Below, one piece after another: positions 47,493-55,470 of a DNA stretch of 64,000 bases. Origin of the DNA: Streptomyces dioscori (GTDB lineage: Bacteria > Actinomycetota > Actinomycetes > Streptomycetales > Streptomycetaceae); NCBI RefSeq assembly GCF_003024195.1, contig NZ_KZ679040.1:585064-649063 (forward strand), given 5' to 3'. The notes under the pieces are model-generated. The model did no database searches. It saw only the letters and a list, made by a program, of their open reading frames with translations, and was not told the origin of the DNA. Each line of letters begins with the position of its first letter. Position 1 is the first letter of the stretch. A program made the translations under genes and the position numbers.

Positions 47493-48560
47493 ATGGGCAG
47501 TCCTGGAGACCCACCGGAGGGGACATCCGAGGGTGTACCCGGCGGGGGCGAGGAGGAGTACCGGTCCGTCGTCTTCGACGAATCGTTCGTCCGTGCTGCC
47601 CGCCTCCAGGAGTTCTCCGCGCAGGAGCGGATCGGCGACCACACCCCGGCCGTCCGCCGCCGCCCCCCGATGCGCCGGGGTCTCTCCCGGCAGGCCCTGG
47701 TCCTCGTCGTCCTGATCGCCGTCGCGTTCGGCACGGCGATCTACATGGGCGTACGTCATCCGTACCAGACCCCCGTCGCGAAGCATCCCGAACCCCTGCG
47801 CATGACGGTGATACCGCTCGCGCCCCAGAGCCGCGTGCCCGGTTCGGCCGATGTGGAGGCCCTGTACGCGCACAGTCCCGCCGACCAGTTCCGCATAGGC
47901 GCCGACGGGATCACGCTGCCCGCCTCGCGGCGCACCGCGCACTTCTCCGACAGCCAGATCGTCACCGCGCTGACCACGGCGAAGGACTACCTCGTCGAGT
48001 CGGCGCTCGACCCGGACGTCCTCACCGGCGGTGCCAGCCGGTCGGTGCGGATCCTGCTCGACCCGCAGCAGCTCGACCAGTTCGACCAGAGCTTCCGGAG
48101 CCCCACGGCGGACGGGCGGCACGCGCCCACCGGGTGGCTGGTGCGCTTCGACCCGGCGCAGACCGAGCTGGCCGACACGAAGGTCAGGGTGCAGGGCACG
48201 CTGACCGCCGCCGAGACGGACTCCGACACGCTTGAGGTCAGCGCCGACCACACCTTCGTGTACGCGCTGCGGCCGAGCGGCTCCGACGAGAAGGCCGAGG
48301 CCTCGCTGTTCACCGTCCGGCGCGAGCTGCACTTCCGGTTCGACCGGGACGATCTGCGGATGCACCAGGCCGAACTGCTCGTCTCCTACGTCCAGGCCGG
48401 GCCGCTGGCCTGTGCGGAGGACGCGACGAACCAGTTGCGGCCGCTGCTCGCGGGGGAGACGGCGCGGGCGGGTGGGCCGGCCGGGACGGATCCGTTCGCC
48501 ACGGGTAGTGCCACGGCGCTGTGCGGGTCTTTGGCGGCCAGCGCGCAGCCGAAGCTTTGA
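47493..48560 (+). CDS. Single-pass membrane protein with SVVFDESFVRAA motif and extracytoplasmic domain (second of two)
   Basis: 355 residues. The N-terminus has EEEYRSVVFDESFVRAARLQEF (about residues 20-41), a basic stretch, one transmembrane helix (ALVLVVLIAVAFGTAIYMGV, about 69-88) and an outer domain of about 260 residues with no recognised fold; two Cys near the end could pair (PLACAED, TALCGSL). The motif is nearly identical to that of the preceding protein while the rest differs, so a shared cytoplasmic partner is likely. ATG at 47493, again exactly 6 nt after TACTCT. Probably the SCO2583-type partner. Confidence 0.75.
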   Translation: MGSPGDPPEGTSEGVPGGGEEEYRSVVFDESFVRAARLQEFSAQERIGDHTPAVRRRPPMRRGLSRQALVLVVLIAVAFGTAIYMGVRHPYQTPVAKHPEPLRMTVIPLAPQSRVPGSADVEALYAHSPADQFRIGADGITLPASRRTAHFSDSQIVTALTTAKDYLVESALDPDVLTGGASRSVRILLDPQQLDQFDQSFRSPTADGRHAPTGWLVRFDPAQTELADTKVRVQGTLTAAETDSDTLEVSADHTFVYALRPSGSDEKAEASLFTVRRELHFRFDRDDLRMHQAELLVSYVQAGPLACAEDATNQLRPLLAGETARAGGPAGTDPFATGSATALCGSLAASAQPKL

Positions 48561-48644
48561 GCCGAGCCCAGCGTTGTGCGGGCCGTAGGCCGGGAGCACG
48601 GTGGTGATCTGCGGGTTCGGTGGGGGCCGGTCGCGCAGTTCCCC

Positions 48645-48690
48645 GCGCCCCTGGGGTGGCGCCCCGACCGGGGCGCCACCCCAGGGGCGC
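48645..48690. terminator. 22-bp perfect-stem terminator between convergent genes
   Basis: GCGCCCCTGGGGTGGCGCCCC and its exact complement meet around a 2-nt centre, giving a 22-bp stem. The left arm overlaps the end of a reverse REP core (48632-48651). It separates the second twin-motif gene from the M48 protease. Confidence 0.9.
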
Positions 48691-48697
48691 CGGTTCG

Positions 48698-49816
48698 TCA
48701 GGGGGTGCCGGGCGGGGGTGTGTCCTCCGGGGTGTCCTTGGGCGGGGCGTCCTTCGTGGTGCTGCTCGTGCTGCTGCCGGTGGCGAAGCCGCCGAAGCCT
48801 CGGCGTACTCGGCCGCCCAGGTCGCCCGCGCCGCCCGCGATGTCGCTGACCAGCTTCATCAGCGGGTCCTTGGAGTTCTTCACGTCGGTGGCGTAGCTCG
48901 CCGCCGACTGGCGGAAGGAGTCCGTGACCGAGGTGTCGCCGTCCTCGTCGCGCCGCGGGTAGTGGCCGTCCATGATGCGCTGGTAGTCGCGGGACTCCGC
49001 CCACTTCTTCAGCTCGGCCGCCCGGACCGTGGTGAAGGGGTGGGAGCGGGGCATCACGTTCAGGATCTTGAGGACGGAGTCGCGGAGGTCGCCGCCGGCC
49101 TCGTACTCCTCGGCCTGGGCGAGGAACGCGTCCACGTTCATCTCGTGCAGGTGGTTGCCGCCCGCGATCTTCATCAGGCCGCGCATCGAGGCCCGCAGGT
49201 CCTGGCCGACCAGCAGTCCCGCACGGTCCGCCGACAGCTCGGACTTGCGGAACCACTCGCGCAGGGCGGTCACGATCGCCATGATCGCGAGGTTGCCGAG
49301 GGGGATCCACGCCACGCGCAGGGCGAGACTCGTGAGGAACAGCAGGATCGTGCGGTAGACGGAGTGGCCGGACAGCGCGTGGCCCACCTCGTGGCCGATG
49401 ACCGCCCGCATCTCCTCCTCGTCGAGCAGCTCGACGAGCCCCGTGGTGACGACGATGATCGGCTCGTCCAGGCCGATGCACATCGCGTTCGGCTTAGGGT
49501 CCTGGGTCACGTACATCGGCGGGACCTTGTCGAGGTCCAGGATGTAGCAGGCGTCGCGCAGCATCACGTTCAAATGGGCGAACTGGGCGTCCGAGACACG
49601 CACCGAGTCCGACAGGAACAGCAGCCTCAGGCTGCGCTCCGGGAGCAGGCCGCTGAGCGCCTTGAAGACCGTGTCGAAGCCGGTGAGCTTGCGCAGGGCG
49701 ACCAGGGCCGAGCGGTCCGCGGGGTGCTCGTACGCCCGGGAGGAGATCCCCTCGAAGCGCCTGCGCTGCCTGCTCGGTACGTTCTCGTGGCTTTCTTCTG
49801 GCATGTGGTCCCCCAT
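48698..49816 (-). CDS. M48-family zinc metalloprotease
   Basis: About 372 residues. The zinc motif HEVGHALSGH follows MRAVIG near residue 140, and the third ligand is the Glu of SELSADRAG. A hydrophobic stretch between them (ILLFLTSLALRVAWIPLGNLAIMAIV) suggests membrane association, as in HtpX-like proteases. The C-terminus is a low-complexity Thr/Pro/Asp tail. ATG at 49816 is chosen; an ATG at 49804 (MPEESHENVPS) is equally plausible. The substrate is unknown; HtpX relatives degrade membrane proteins. Confidence 0.88.
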   Translation of the reverse strand: MGDHMPEESHENVPSRQRRRFEGISSRAYEHPADRSALVALRKLTGFDTVFKALSGLLPERSLRLLFLSDSVRVSDAQFAHLNVMLRDACYILDLDKVPPMYVTQDPKPNAMCIGLDEPIIVVTTGLVELLDEEEMRAVIGHEVGHALSGHSVYRTILLFLTSLALRVAWIPLGNLAIMAIVTALREWFRKSELSADRAGLLVGQDLRASMRGLMKIAGGNHLHEMNVDAFLAQAEEYEAGGDLRDSVLKILNVMPRSHPFTTVRAAELKKWAESRDYQRIMDGHYPRRDEDGDTSVTDSFRQSAASYATDVKNSKDPLMKLVSDIAGGAGDLGGRVRRGFGGFATGSSTSSTTKDAPPKDTPEDTPPPGTP

Positions 49817-49921
49817 GCGTTTGGTTGCCTTCTGTGCCCCCAAGGCGGGGACCAGCCTAGGCGGAGATACCTTGGACGGGCAGTACAGCGAAGGAGCAGT
49901 ACGTCGAGGAGTAGTACGTCA

Positions 49922-50077
49922 ATGGAGCATTCCCCCGGATCGTGGCTGGTCGAGGCCGCGAATGCCGCCCAGGAGCAAGGGGCGGGCAATCTCCTCCGCA
50001 TCGTGCTGATCGTGATGGTCGTCGGATGTGGGCTGGCCGCCTGGTTCCTTCTGCGCGGCTACAAACGGGACGACTGA
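49922..50077 (+). CDS. Very small membrane protein (51 residues)
   Basis: ATG at 49922 with GAGGAG 10 nt before. A short N-terminus ([18 protein letters not shown]) is followed by one hydrophobic helix ([21 protein letters not shown]) and a charged end RGYKRDD. Size, helix position and the charged C-terminus resemble the next small gene. Function unknown. Confidence 0.6.
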   Translation: MEHSPGSWLVEAANAAQEQGAGNLLRIVLIVMVVGCGLAAWFLLRGYKRDD

Positions 50078-50218
50078 GACCCCGCGGAAGGTTCCCGGCC
50101 CGGTGGAGCCGAACTCCCCAACGGCGGAGTCGGAGTGATGCGGGAGAGGGCACCCGCTTACGATGTGCGGAGTCTTTACCCCGCCCACATCGCCCCCATC
50201 GGATAGGTCCTGCTGAAG

Positions 50219-50383
50219 ATGAGCTTCCACAGCACCGCTGCCCAGTTGGTCACACTTGCCGCCGAGGGCGAGGAGCACGGTGGCAACCACGAGAGCCTGA
50301 ACCCCCTGTTCGTCGGCGGTGGAGCCTTTCTCGCCCTCCTGCTGCTGCTGTGGATCACCACCCGCTTCAACCGGGACCGCTGA
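50219..50383 (+). CDS. Very small membrane protein (54 residues) upstream of nadD
   Basis: Begins [20 protein letters not shown] and ends TTRFNRDR, with one helix ([17 protein letters not shown]). ATG at 50219. The plan (short Ala/Glu/Gly-rich N-terminus, one helix, short basic/acidic tail) matches the preceding 51-residue protein. It stops 47 nt before nadD. Codon bias supports it; function unknown. Confidence 0.6.
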   Translation: MSFHSTAAQLVTLAAEGEEHGGNHESLNPLFVGGGAFLALLLLLWITTRFNRDR

Positions 50384-50430
50384 CGGCCGCGCGACAGAGC
50401 CCGCCGTCCGGGCCGGTAGGGTCTGCACGC

Positions 50431-51105
50431 ATGGGAGAGCAGGACATGCCTACCGGTCCGGCGGGCGTCGTGACACACGACGTACGGCGTGGCACGGGTA
50501 ACGGACCGTCGAACCCGGGCAAGCGCCGCCTCGGTGTCATGGGCGGAACGTTCGACCCGATCCATCACGGACACCTCGTGGCCGCCAGTGAGGTCGCCGC
50601 GCGGTTCCACCTCGACGAGGTGGTGTTCGTACCGACCGGGCAGCCGTGGCAGAAGACCGACCGCAAGGTCTCGCCGGCCGAGGACCGCTACCTGATGACG
50701 GTCATCTCGACCGCCGAGAACCCGCAGTTCTCCGTGAGCCGCATCGACATCGACCGCGGCGGTCCGACCTACACCACGGACACGCTGCGCGACCTGCGCA
50801 TGCTCAACCCCGACACGGACCTCTTCTTCATCACCGGCGCCGACGCGCTCGGCCAGATCCTCACCTGGCGCGACCACGACGAGCTGTTCTCCCTCGCGCA
50901 CTTCATCGGGGTCACCCGGCCCGGCCACATACTGACCGACACCGGTCTGCCCGAGGGCGGTGTCTCGCTCGTCGAGGTCCCCGCGCTCGCCATCTCGTCC
51001 ACGGACTGCCGGGTCCGGGTCGCGAAGGGCGACCCGGTCTGGTACCTGGTGCCGGACGGTGTGGTGCGCTACATCGACAAGCGTGAGCTGTACCGCGGCG
51101 AGTGA
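50431..51105 (+). CDS. nadD: Nicotinate-nucleotide adenylyltransferase
   Basis: 224 residues. It adenylates nicotinate mononucleotide in NAD synthesis. The nucleotidyl-transferase motif [12 protein letters not shown] (about residues 37-48) and the late [13 protein letters not shown] (ISSTxxR) are intact. The ATG at 50431 gives about 34 extra N-terminal residues before the domain; an ATG at 50446 is possible. A TAGGGT box lies 8 nt before. The LCP-like gene starts 16 nt after its stop, and rsfS follows that, the common nadD-LCP-rsfS order of actinobacteria. Confidence 0.95.
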   Translation: MGEQDMPTGPAGVVTHDVRRGTGNGPSNPGKRRLGVMGGTFDPIHHGHLVAASEVAARFHLDEVVFVPTGQPWQKTDRKVSPAEDRYLMTVISTAENPQFSVSRIDIDRGGPTYTTDTLRDLRMLNPDTDLFFITGADALGQILTWRDHDELFSLAHFIGVTRPGHILTDTGLPEGGVSLVEVPALAISSTDCRVRVAKGDPVWYLVPDGVVRYIDKRELYRGE

Positions 51106-51121
51106 GCCGAGAGGGGCACCG

Positions 51122-52972
51122 GTGAACGACCGATACGACGCTGGGTACGGAGGCGACCAGTACGAACTCGTCGGCTACGACGAGTTCGGGCAGCCCGTGT
51201 ACCGGCAGGTACCGCAGCCGGGGCAGTCTCCGCAGCACCCTCAGTACTCTCCGCAACAGGACGAGTACGGCTCGTACGACCCCTACGGCGGACAGGGACA
51301 GGCGCAGGCGCAGGGACAGGCGCAGGGACAGGTTCCGGGGCAGGCGCCCGCGCAGGATTACGGGCAGCAGGGCTACAGCCAGGACTACGGCCAGGACTAC
51401 GGGCAGCAGGGGTACGGGCAGGGCTACGGCTACGACCCGTACGCGTCGGGTCAGCAGGCGGGGCAGCAGACAGGACATCAGGCGGGTCAGCACACGGGCG
51501 GGCAGCAGACGGCGCCCGTGGTGTCCTATGACACCGGTCAGCAGCAACCTGTGGCGCCCCATGACACCGGACGACAGCAGCCCCAGGTCCCCGAGCAGAC
51601 CGCCTACATCCCCCAGCAGGCGGGCCCCGCGAAGGACCCGGCTGCCGCTCCCGCACCCGCCCCCGCACCGCCGGAGGGCGACGAGCGGGCGGGTGAACCC
51701 GACTACCGCACCGAGCAGTTCGCGTTCGTCGAGGAGCAGCCCGAGCAGTCCGAGGACGTCATCGACTGGCTCAAGTTCACCGAGAACCGCACCGAGCGGC
51801 GCGAGGAGGCCAAGCGCCGCGCGCGCGGCCGGGTGGTCGCCCTCGTCGTCGTGCTGGCGCTGGTCGTGGTGGGCGGGGCGGGCTATCTCTGGTTCGCCGG
51901 GAAGCTGCCCGGGTCCTCGTCGGAGGCGAAGGGCGGCACGACCACCGCGGCGGGCGCCCAGAAACGCGACGTGATCGTCGTCCACCTGCACAACACCAAG
52001 GGCAGCGGCACCTCGACGGCCCTGCTCGTCAACAACACCACCACGAAGCAGGGCACCACGGTCCTGCTGCCCAACTCCCTGGCCCTGACGGACGACGACG
52101 GCGGCGCGACCACCCTCTCCAAGTCGGTCGACGACGACGGTTCCTCGGGGACGCGCGACGAACTCGACACCGTCCTCGGCACGGACATCGAGGGCACCTG
52201 GCGCCTCGACACCCCGTACCTGAACAACCTGGTCGAACTCGTCGGCAACATCGACATCGACACCGACGCGGACGTGCCGGACCCCGAGGCGAAGAAGAAG
52301 GGCGAGGCGGCCCTCGTCAAGAAGGGCGAGCAGCAGACGCTCAGCGGCAAGATGGCCGTCGCGTACGCCACGTACCGCGCCTCCGGGGAGTCGCAGAACG
52401 CGCAGCTGCAGCGGTTCGGACAGGTCATGCAGGCCGTGCTGCGCAAGCTGTCGTCCGACGAGCAGGCCGCCACGACCACCGTGCAGACGCTCGCGCAGAT
52501 CCTCGACCCCTCGCTCACCGACAAGGATCTGGGCGCGTTCCTCGCCAAGCTCGCGGACCGCGCCAAGGAAGGCGACTTCAAGACCGCCCTGCTGCCCGTC
52601 CAGAGCGACGGCAGGCTCAGCGCGCAGGCGAGCGACAGCGTGGTCAAGGACGTGCTCGGCGGTGCCGCCAGGAGCCCGGAGAAGGGCGCCGCCGTCCAGG
52701 TCGGCATCCGCAACGCCACGGCCGACGAGGACGCCACGGAGAAGGCCAGGGTCGTGCTGCTCAACGGCGGCTACACCTTCGTCGACGGCGGTACGGCCGA
52801 CACCGCGCAGGCGGTGTCCGAGATCACATACGCCGACGCCGCCAAGAAGGAGGACGCGGCGGAGGTGGCCAAGACACTCGGCCTGCCTACGACCTCCGTG
52901 AAGAAGGGCAAGGTCACCTCGAACGCGGACGTGTCGGTGGTGCTGGGCCAGGACTACAAGGTGGGCGAATAG
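51122..52972 (+). CDS. Membrane protein with LytR C-terminal domain and degenerate LCP-like core
   Basis: 616 residues. A Gln/Gly/Tyr-rich cytoplasmic tail (about 1-240) precedes one helix (VVALVVVLALVVVGGAGYLWFAG) and an outer part. The region from DVIVVHLHNTK to about residue 455 aligns by order with LCP transferases (LLPNSLAL, TLSGKMAVAYATYR, RFGQVMQAVLRKL) but lacks the usual catalytic Arg and Asp residues. The last 90 or so residues are a LytR_C domain (VQVGIRNATADEDA...LLNGGY...VVLGQDY). Position next to nadD and rsfS matches the S. coelicolor LCP gene pdtA (SCO2578, from memory), needed for spore-envelope polymer; identity is uncertain because of the missing residues. GTG at 51122. Confidence 0.78.
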   Translation: MNDRYDAGYGGDQYELVGYDEFGQPVYRQVPQPGQSPQHPQYSPQQDEYGSYDPYGGQGQAQAQGQAQGQVPGQAPAQDYGQQGYSQDYGQDYGQQGYGQGYGYDPYASGQQAGQQTGHQAGQHTGGQQTAPVVSYDTGQQQPVAPHDTGRQQPQVPEQTAYIPQQAGPAKDPAAAPAPAPAPPEGDERAGEPDYRTEQFAFVEEQPEQSEDVIDWLKFTENRTERREEAKRRARGRVVALVVVLALVVVGGAGYLWFAGKLPGSSSEAKGGTTTAAGAQKRDVIVVHLHNTKGSGTSTALLVNNTTTKQGTTVLLPNSLALTDDDGGATTLSKSVDDDGSSGTRDELDTVLGTDIEGTWRLDTPYLNNLVELVGNIDIDTDADVPDPEAKKKGEAALVKKGEQQTLSGKMAVAYATYRASGESQNAQLQRFGQVMQAVLRKLSSDEQAATTTVQTLAQILDPSLTDKDLGAFLAKLADRAKEGDFKTALLPVQSDGRLSAQASDSVVKDVLGGAARSPEKGAAVQVGIRNATADEDATEKARVVLLNGGYTFVDGGTADTAQAVSEITYADAAKKEDAAEVAKTLGLPTTSVKKGKVTSNADVSVVLGQDYKVGE

Positions 52973-53122
52973 TCCCCGGACGCATCACCCCACGGGCCCA
53001 CGGGCTGATGCGTCCCGGGCCCGCCGGGTGATCCGTTCAACGCGTGGGGCGCCGTCGGCGGTCCGTGAGACCCTTGGGGTATGACCCCCCGGGGTTCCTG
53101 ACCGCCTACGGAAAGCCTTGTA

Positions 53123-53569
53123 GTGACCGCCACTGACCGTTCTGTCGAGCTCATCACCACCGCCGCGCAGGCGGCCGCCGACAAGCTCGCGCACGACATC
53201 ATCGCGTACGACGTCAGCGACGTGCTGTCGATCACGGACGCCTTCCTGCTGGCCTCCGCGCCCAACGACCGCCAGGTCAAGTCGATCGTCGACGAGATCG
53301 AGGAGCGCCTGAACAAGGAGCTCGGCACGAAGCCGGTGCGCCGTGAGGGCGACCGCGACGCCCGCTGGATCCTGCTGGACTACGTCGACATCGTCGTGCA
53401 CGTCCAGCACAGCGAGGAGCGCGTGTTCTACGCGCTGGAGCGGCTCTGGAAGGACTGCCCCGAGCTGGACCTGCCCGCCGACGCCAAGGCCACCCGCGGC
53501 AAGGCCGCCGAGCACGCCGAGCTCCAGGACGCGGAGGACGACGCGGAGCTGCGCGGAGAACTTCGATGA
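53123..53569 (+). CDS. rsfS: Ribosomal silencing factor RsfS
   Basis: 148 residues (RsfS/Iojap/YbeB family). It binds L14 on the 50S subunit and blocks joining with 30S when nutrients are scarce. Family segments are DIIAYDVSDVLSITDAFLLASAPNDRQV and GDRDARWILLDYVDIVVHVQHSEERVFYALERLW. An acidic C-terminal tail of about 25 residues is extra. GTG at 53123. Its stop overlaps the ATG of the next gene (ATGA), so the two are co-translated. Confidence 0.95.
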   Translation: MTATDRSVELITTAAQAAADKLAHDIIAYDVSDVLSITDAFLLASAPNDRQVKSIVDEIEERLNKELGTKPVRREGDRDARWILLDYVDIVVHVQHSEERVFYALERLWKDCPELDLPADAKATRGKAAEHAELQDAEDDAELRGELR

Positions 53570-54267
53570 CCGCCGGCTCGGAGCGTCCGGCGGCGGACGA
53601 CAAGCCGCTGTCGGACGCCGGACGGAGGGCCGGCCGCGGGCGGCGCGTCATTCTGTGGCGCCACGGCCAGACGCTGTGGAACGTGGAGCGCCGCTTCCAG
53701 GGCACCACGGACGTCGAGCTGACCGAGACCGGCGTGGGCCAGGCCCGCCGCGCCGCCCGGCTGCTCGCGTCCCTGAAGCCCGACGCGATCGTCGCCTCGG
53801 ACCTGAAGCGGGCGGCGAACACCGCGGCCGAGCTGTCCGCGCTCACCGGCCTCGACGTGACGCACGACGAGGGCCTGCGCGAGACCTACGCGGGCCTCTG
53901 GCAGGGCCTGACGCACGAGGAGATCATCGCGCGGTACGGCGACCAGTACGCGGGCTGGAAGCGCGGCGAGCCGGTCCGCCGGGGCGGCGGCGAACTGGAG
54001 ACCGAGGTCGCCGACCGGGCGGCCCCCGTGGTGCTCCGGCACGCCGAGAAGCTGCCCGACGACGGCACCCTCGTGGTCGTCAGCCACGGCGGCACCATCC
54101 GCACCACCATCGGCCGCCTCCTCGGTCTGGAGTCGCAGCACTGGGAAAGCCTCGGCGGCCTGTCCAACTGCTGCTGGTCCGTCCTCGGCGAGGGCGCGCG
54201 CGGCTGGCGCCTCCTGGAGCACAACGCGGGAACCCTGCCGGAGCCGGTACTGGGCGACGACGACTAG
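53566..54267 (+). CDS. Histidine phosphatase family protein (phosphoglycerate-mutase-like)
   Basis: 233 residues. The RHG motif is ILWRHGQTLWNVERRFQG near residue 33, and the second catalytic His is in VVSHGGTIRTTIGRLL near 168. RETYAGLWQGLTHEEI is the family Glu region. A cofactor-dependent or independent phosphatase of small phosphorylated metabolites is likely; true glycolytic mutase activity is doubtful. It overlaps rsfS by 4 nt. Confidence 0.88.
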   Translation: MTAGSERPAADDKPLSDAGRRAGRGRRVILWRHGQTLWNVERRFQGTTDVELTETGVGQARRAARLLASLKPDAIVASDLKRAANTAAELSALTGLDVTHDEGLRETYAGLWQGLTHEEIIARYGDQYAGWKRGEPVRRGGGELETEVADRAAPVVLRHAEKLPDDGTLVVVSHGGTIRTTIGRLLGLESQHWESLGGLSNCCWSVLGEGARGWRLLEHNAGTLPEPVLGDDD

Positions 54268-54341
54268 GACCTCCGGCCGGCACGCGTGGGTCCGCCCGCG
54301 CAGGCCGGAGGATCTTGTCCCGGTACCCCTCCGCACCGGAT

Positions 54342-54371
54342 TTCACTTTCCGGCTGGTCGCAGGCTAAAGT
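54342..54371 (+). promoter_or_regulatory. Candidate promoter of the first tRNA-Ala
   Basis: TTCACT (54342-54347) and TAAAGT (54366-54371) are 18 nt apart, 43 nt before the tRNA. Confidence 0.5.
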
Positions 54372-54413
54372 TTCTCTTGTTCCGCCGCCGGGAAAGCGGC
54401 AGGGACACCGCAA

Positions 54414-54486
54414 GGGGCTATAGCTCAGTTGGTAGAGCGCCTGCATGGCATGCAGGAGGTCAGGAGTTCAATTCTCCTTAGCTCCA
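54414..54486 (+). tRNA. tRNA-Ala (anticodon GGC), copy 1
   Basis: 73 nt. The acceptor GGGGCTA pairs with TAGCTCC (with G-U pairs). The anticodon stem CCTGC/GCAGG encloses ATGGCAT, giving anticodon GGC. The T arm is AGGAG-TTCAATT-CTCCT. CCA is not encoded. Identical to the copy 845 bp downstream. Confidence 0.97.
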
Positions 54487-54495
54487 CAGGTAGAT

Positions 54496-54527
54496 GATCC
54501 CGTCCCCGTCAGGGGGCGGGATCTTTC
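54496..54527 (+). terminator. Terminator of the first tRNA-Ala
   Basis: The stem GATCCCGTCCCC / GGGGGCGGGATC is followed by TTT, 9 nt after the tRNA. Confidence 0.85.
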
Positions 54528-54736
54528 GTTTGACCTGTCTTCGCGGCGTGTTGAGTCACTTGGGCCTCTCCGGGCGTATACCTCTTCGGACGCACTACTC
54601 GTCGTTTGCGCTGGCCGCGCCCACTGCGGCAGGTGCCGTGTCCGGACTGGTACGAAGGCGTCGCTGACCGTATTGCTCCGGCCGTGGCAGAATCAAACGG
54701 CCGGAAGGGGGCGCGACCCGACGGGAGGGAGTGGCG

Positions 54737-54910
54737 ATGCCAGCGAGCATCCTCGGGAAGGTCGACGACCTTTCCGAATCCGAGGTGGTACGGGACCCGA
54801 TCACGCGCCTCGACCGCCCTTCCCGCGCTTCGGCCCACGTTGCCCAAGTCCTCGGCGACAACGGAGGAGTTCCCTACGTGTGCACGGCCTGCGGCCACAG
54901 CTGGAGCTGA
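54737..54910 (+). CDS. Small protein with C-terminal CxxC (57 residues), unknown
   Basis: ATG at 54737, 6 nt after GGGAGGGA. It starts MPASILGKVDDLSESEVVRD and ends PYVCTACGHSWS, half of a zinc ribbon. It would need a partner or dimer to complete a four-Cys site. It lies between the two tRNA-Ala genes, 3 nt before the next small gene. The good ribosome-binding site and codon bias support it; function unknown. Confidence 0.6.
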   Translation: MPASILGKVDDLSESEVVRDPITRLDRPSRASAHVAQVLGDNGGVPYVCTACGHSWS

Positions 54911-54913
54911 TCG

Positions 54914-55147
54914 ATGGGTGCGCACAGGCGAAAGTGCGATTGGTGCGGCAGTGGTACGCCGATCGTCCGCGACATGGAACCGGTCAACCACGACTACCAG
55001 TACTGGTGCGAGGAATGCGCGCGGGCGCTGATCATAAAAGGCGATCCCATCGAGACGTACCGCGAGCTGGAGGGCGAGCCGATCTACGGCCGGCTGCTCG
55101 ACGAGCACTGCACGCTCAAGCGCTTCTACTCGTTCGCCACGGCCTGA
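54914..55147 (+). CDS. Small zinc-ribbon-like protein (77 residues), unknown
   Basis: ATG at 54914, just after the previous stop. KCDWCGSG near residue 8 and YWCEECARAL near 30 give two CxxC pairs about 20 residues apart, enough for one zinc. The rest has no known family. It is probably co-transcribed with the preceding half-ribbon protein. Confidence 0.65.
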   Translation: MGAHRRKCDWCGSGTPIVRDMEPVNHDYQYWCEECARALIIKGDPIETYRELEGEPIYGRLLDEHCTLKRFYSFATA

Positions 55148-55190
55148 TCCGGCCGGGGCGGCCTGGGCCGGAGCGGTGACCGGGAAACGA

Positions 55191-55220
55191 TTTGGTGGTG
55201 CGCGGAGGGACCGGTAATGT
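55191..55220 (+). promoter_or_regulatory. Candidate promoter of the second tRNA-Ala
   Basis: TTTGGT (55191-55196) and TAATGT (55215-55220) are 18 nt apart, 39 nt before the tRNA, a geometry close to that of the first copy. Confidence 0.5.
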
Positions 55221-55258
55221 TGGCGTCGCCGCCGGGGAGACCCGGTGGGACACCGCAA

Positions 55259-55331
55259 GGGGCTATAGCTCAGTTGGTAGAGCGCCTGCATGGCATGCAG
55301 GAGGTCAGGAGTTCAATTCTCCTTAGCTCCA
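55259..55331 (+). tRNA. tRNA-Ala (anticodon GGC), copy 2
   Basis: All 73 nt are identical to copy 1 at 54414. The identity extends upstream through GGGACACCGCAA and a few nt downstream (CAC/CAG). CCA is not encoded. Confidence 0.97.
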
Positions 55332-55339
55332 CAGCAGAT

Positions 55340-55372
55340 GAAGCGGGCCATCCGATCAGGATGGCCCGCTTC
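55340..55372 (+). terminator. Terminator of the second tRNA-Ala
   Basis: A perfect 14-bp stem GAAGCGGGCCATCC / GGATGGCCCGCTTC with loop GATCA, followed by TTC. Its sequence is unrelated to the terminator of copy 1. Confidence 0.85.
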
Positions 55373-55470
55373 TTCGTGTCCTGAGGTCGCCGTGCACCGG
55401 CGTACACAGGTGTACGGGTGCGGCGGCCCGGGTTGCCGGGCCGCCGGTGGGTCAGGTGGTCGTCAGGTCG

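Noticed and set aside
48620..49921. Plus-strand open frame upstream of the 51-residue gene
   Set aside because: It is antisense to the M48 protease, which has a clear HEVGH motif; only the last 51 codons, beyond the protease gene, look like a real protein.
54414..55331. Integrated element bounded by tRNA att sites
   Set aside because: No integrase, excisionase or plasmid gene lies between the tRNA copies, both copies are complete with their own promoters and terminators, and the interval is under 1 kb. Kept only as a low-probability alternative.
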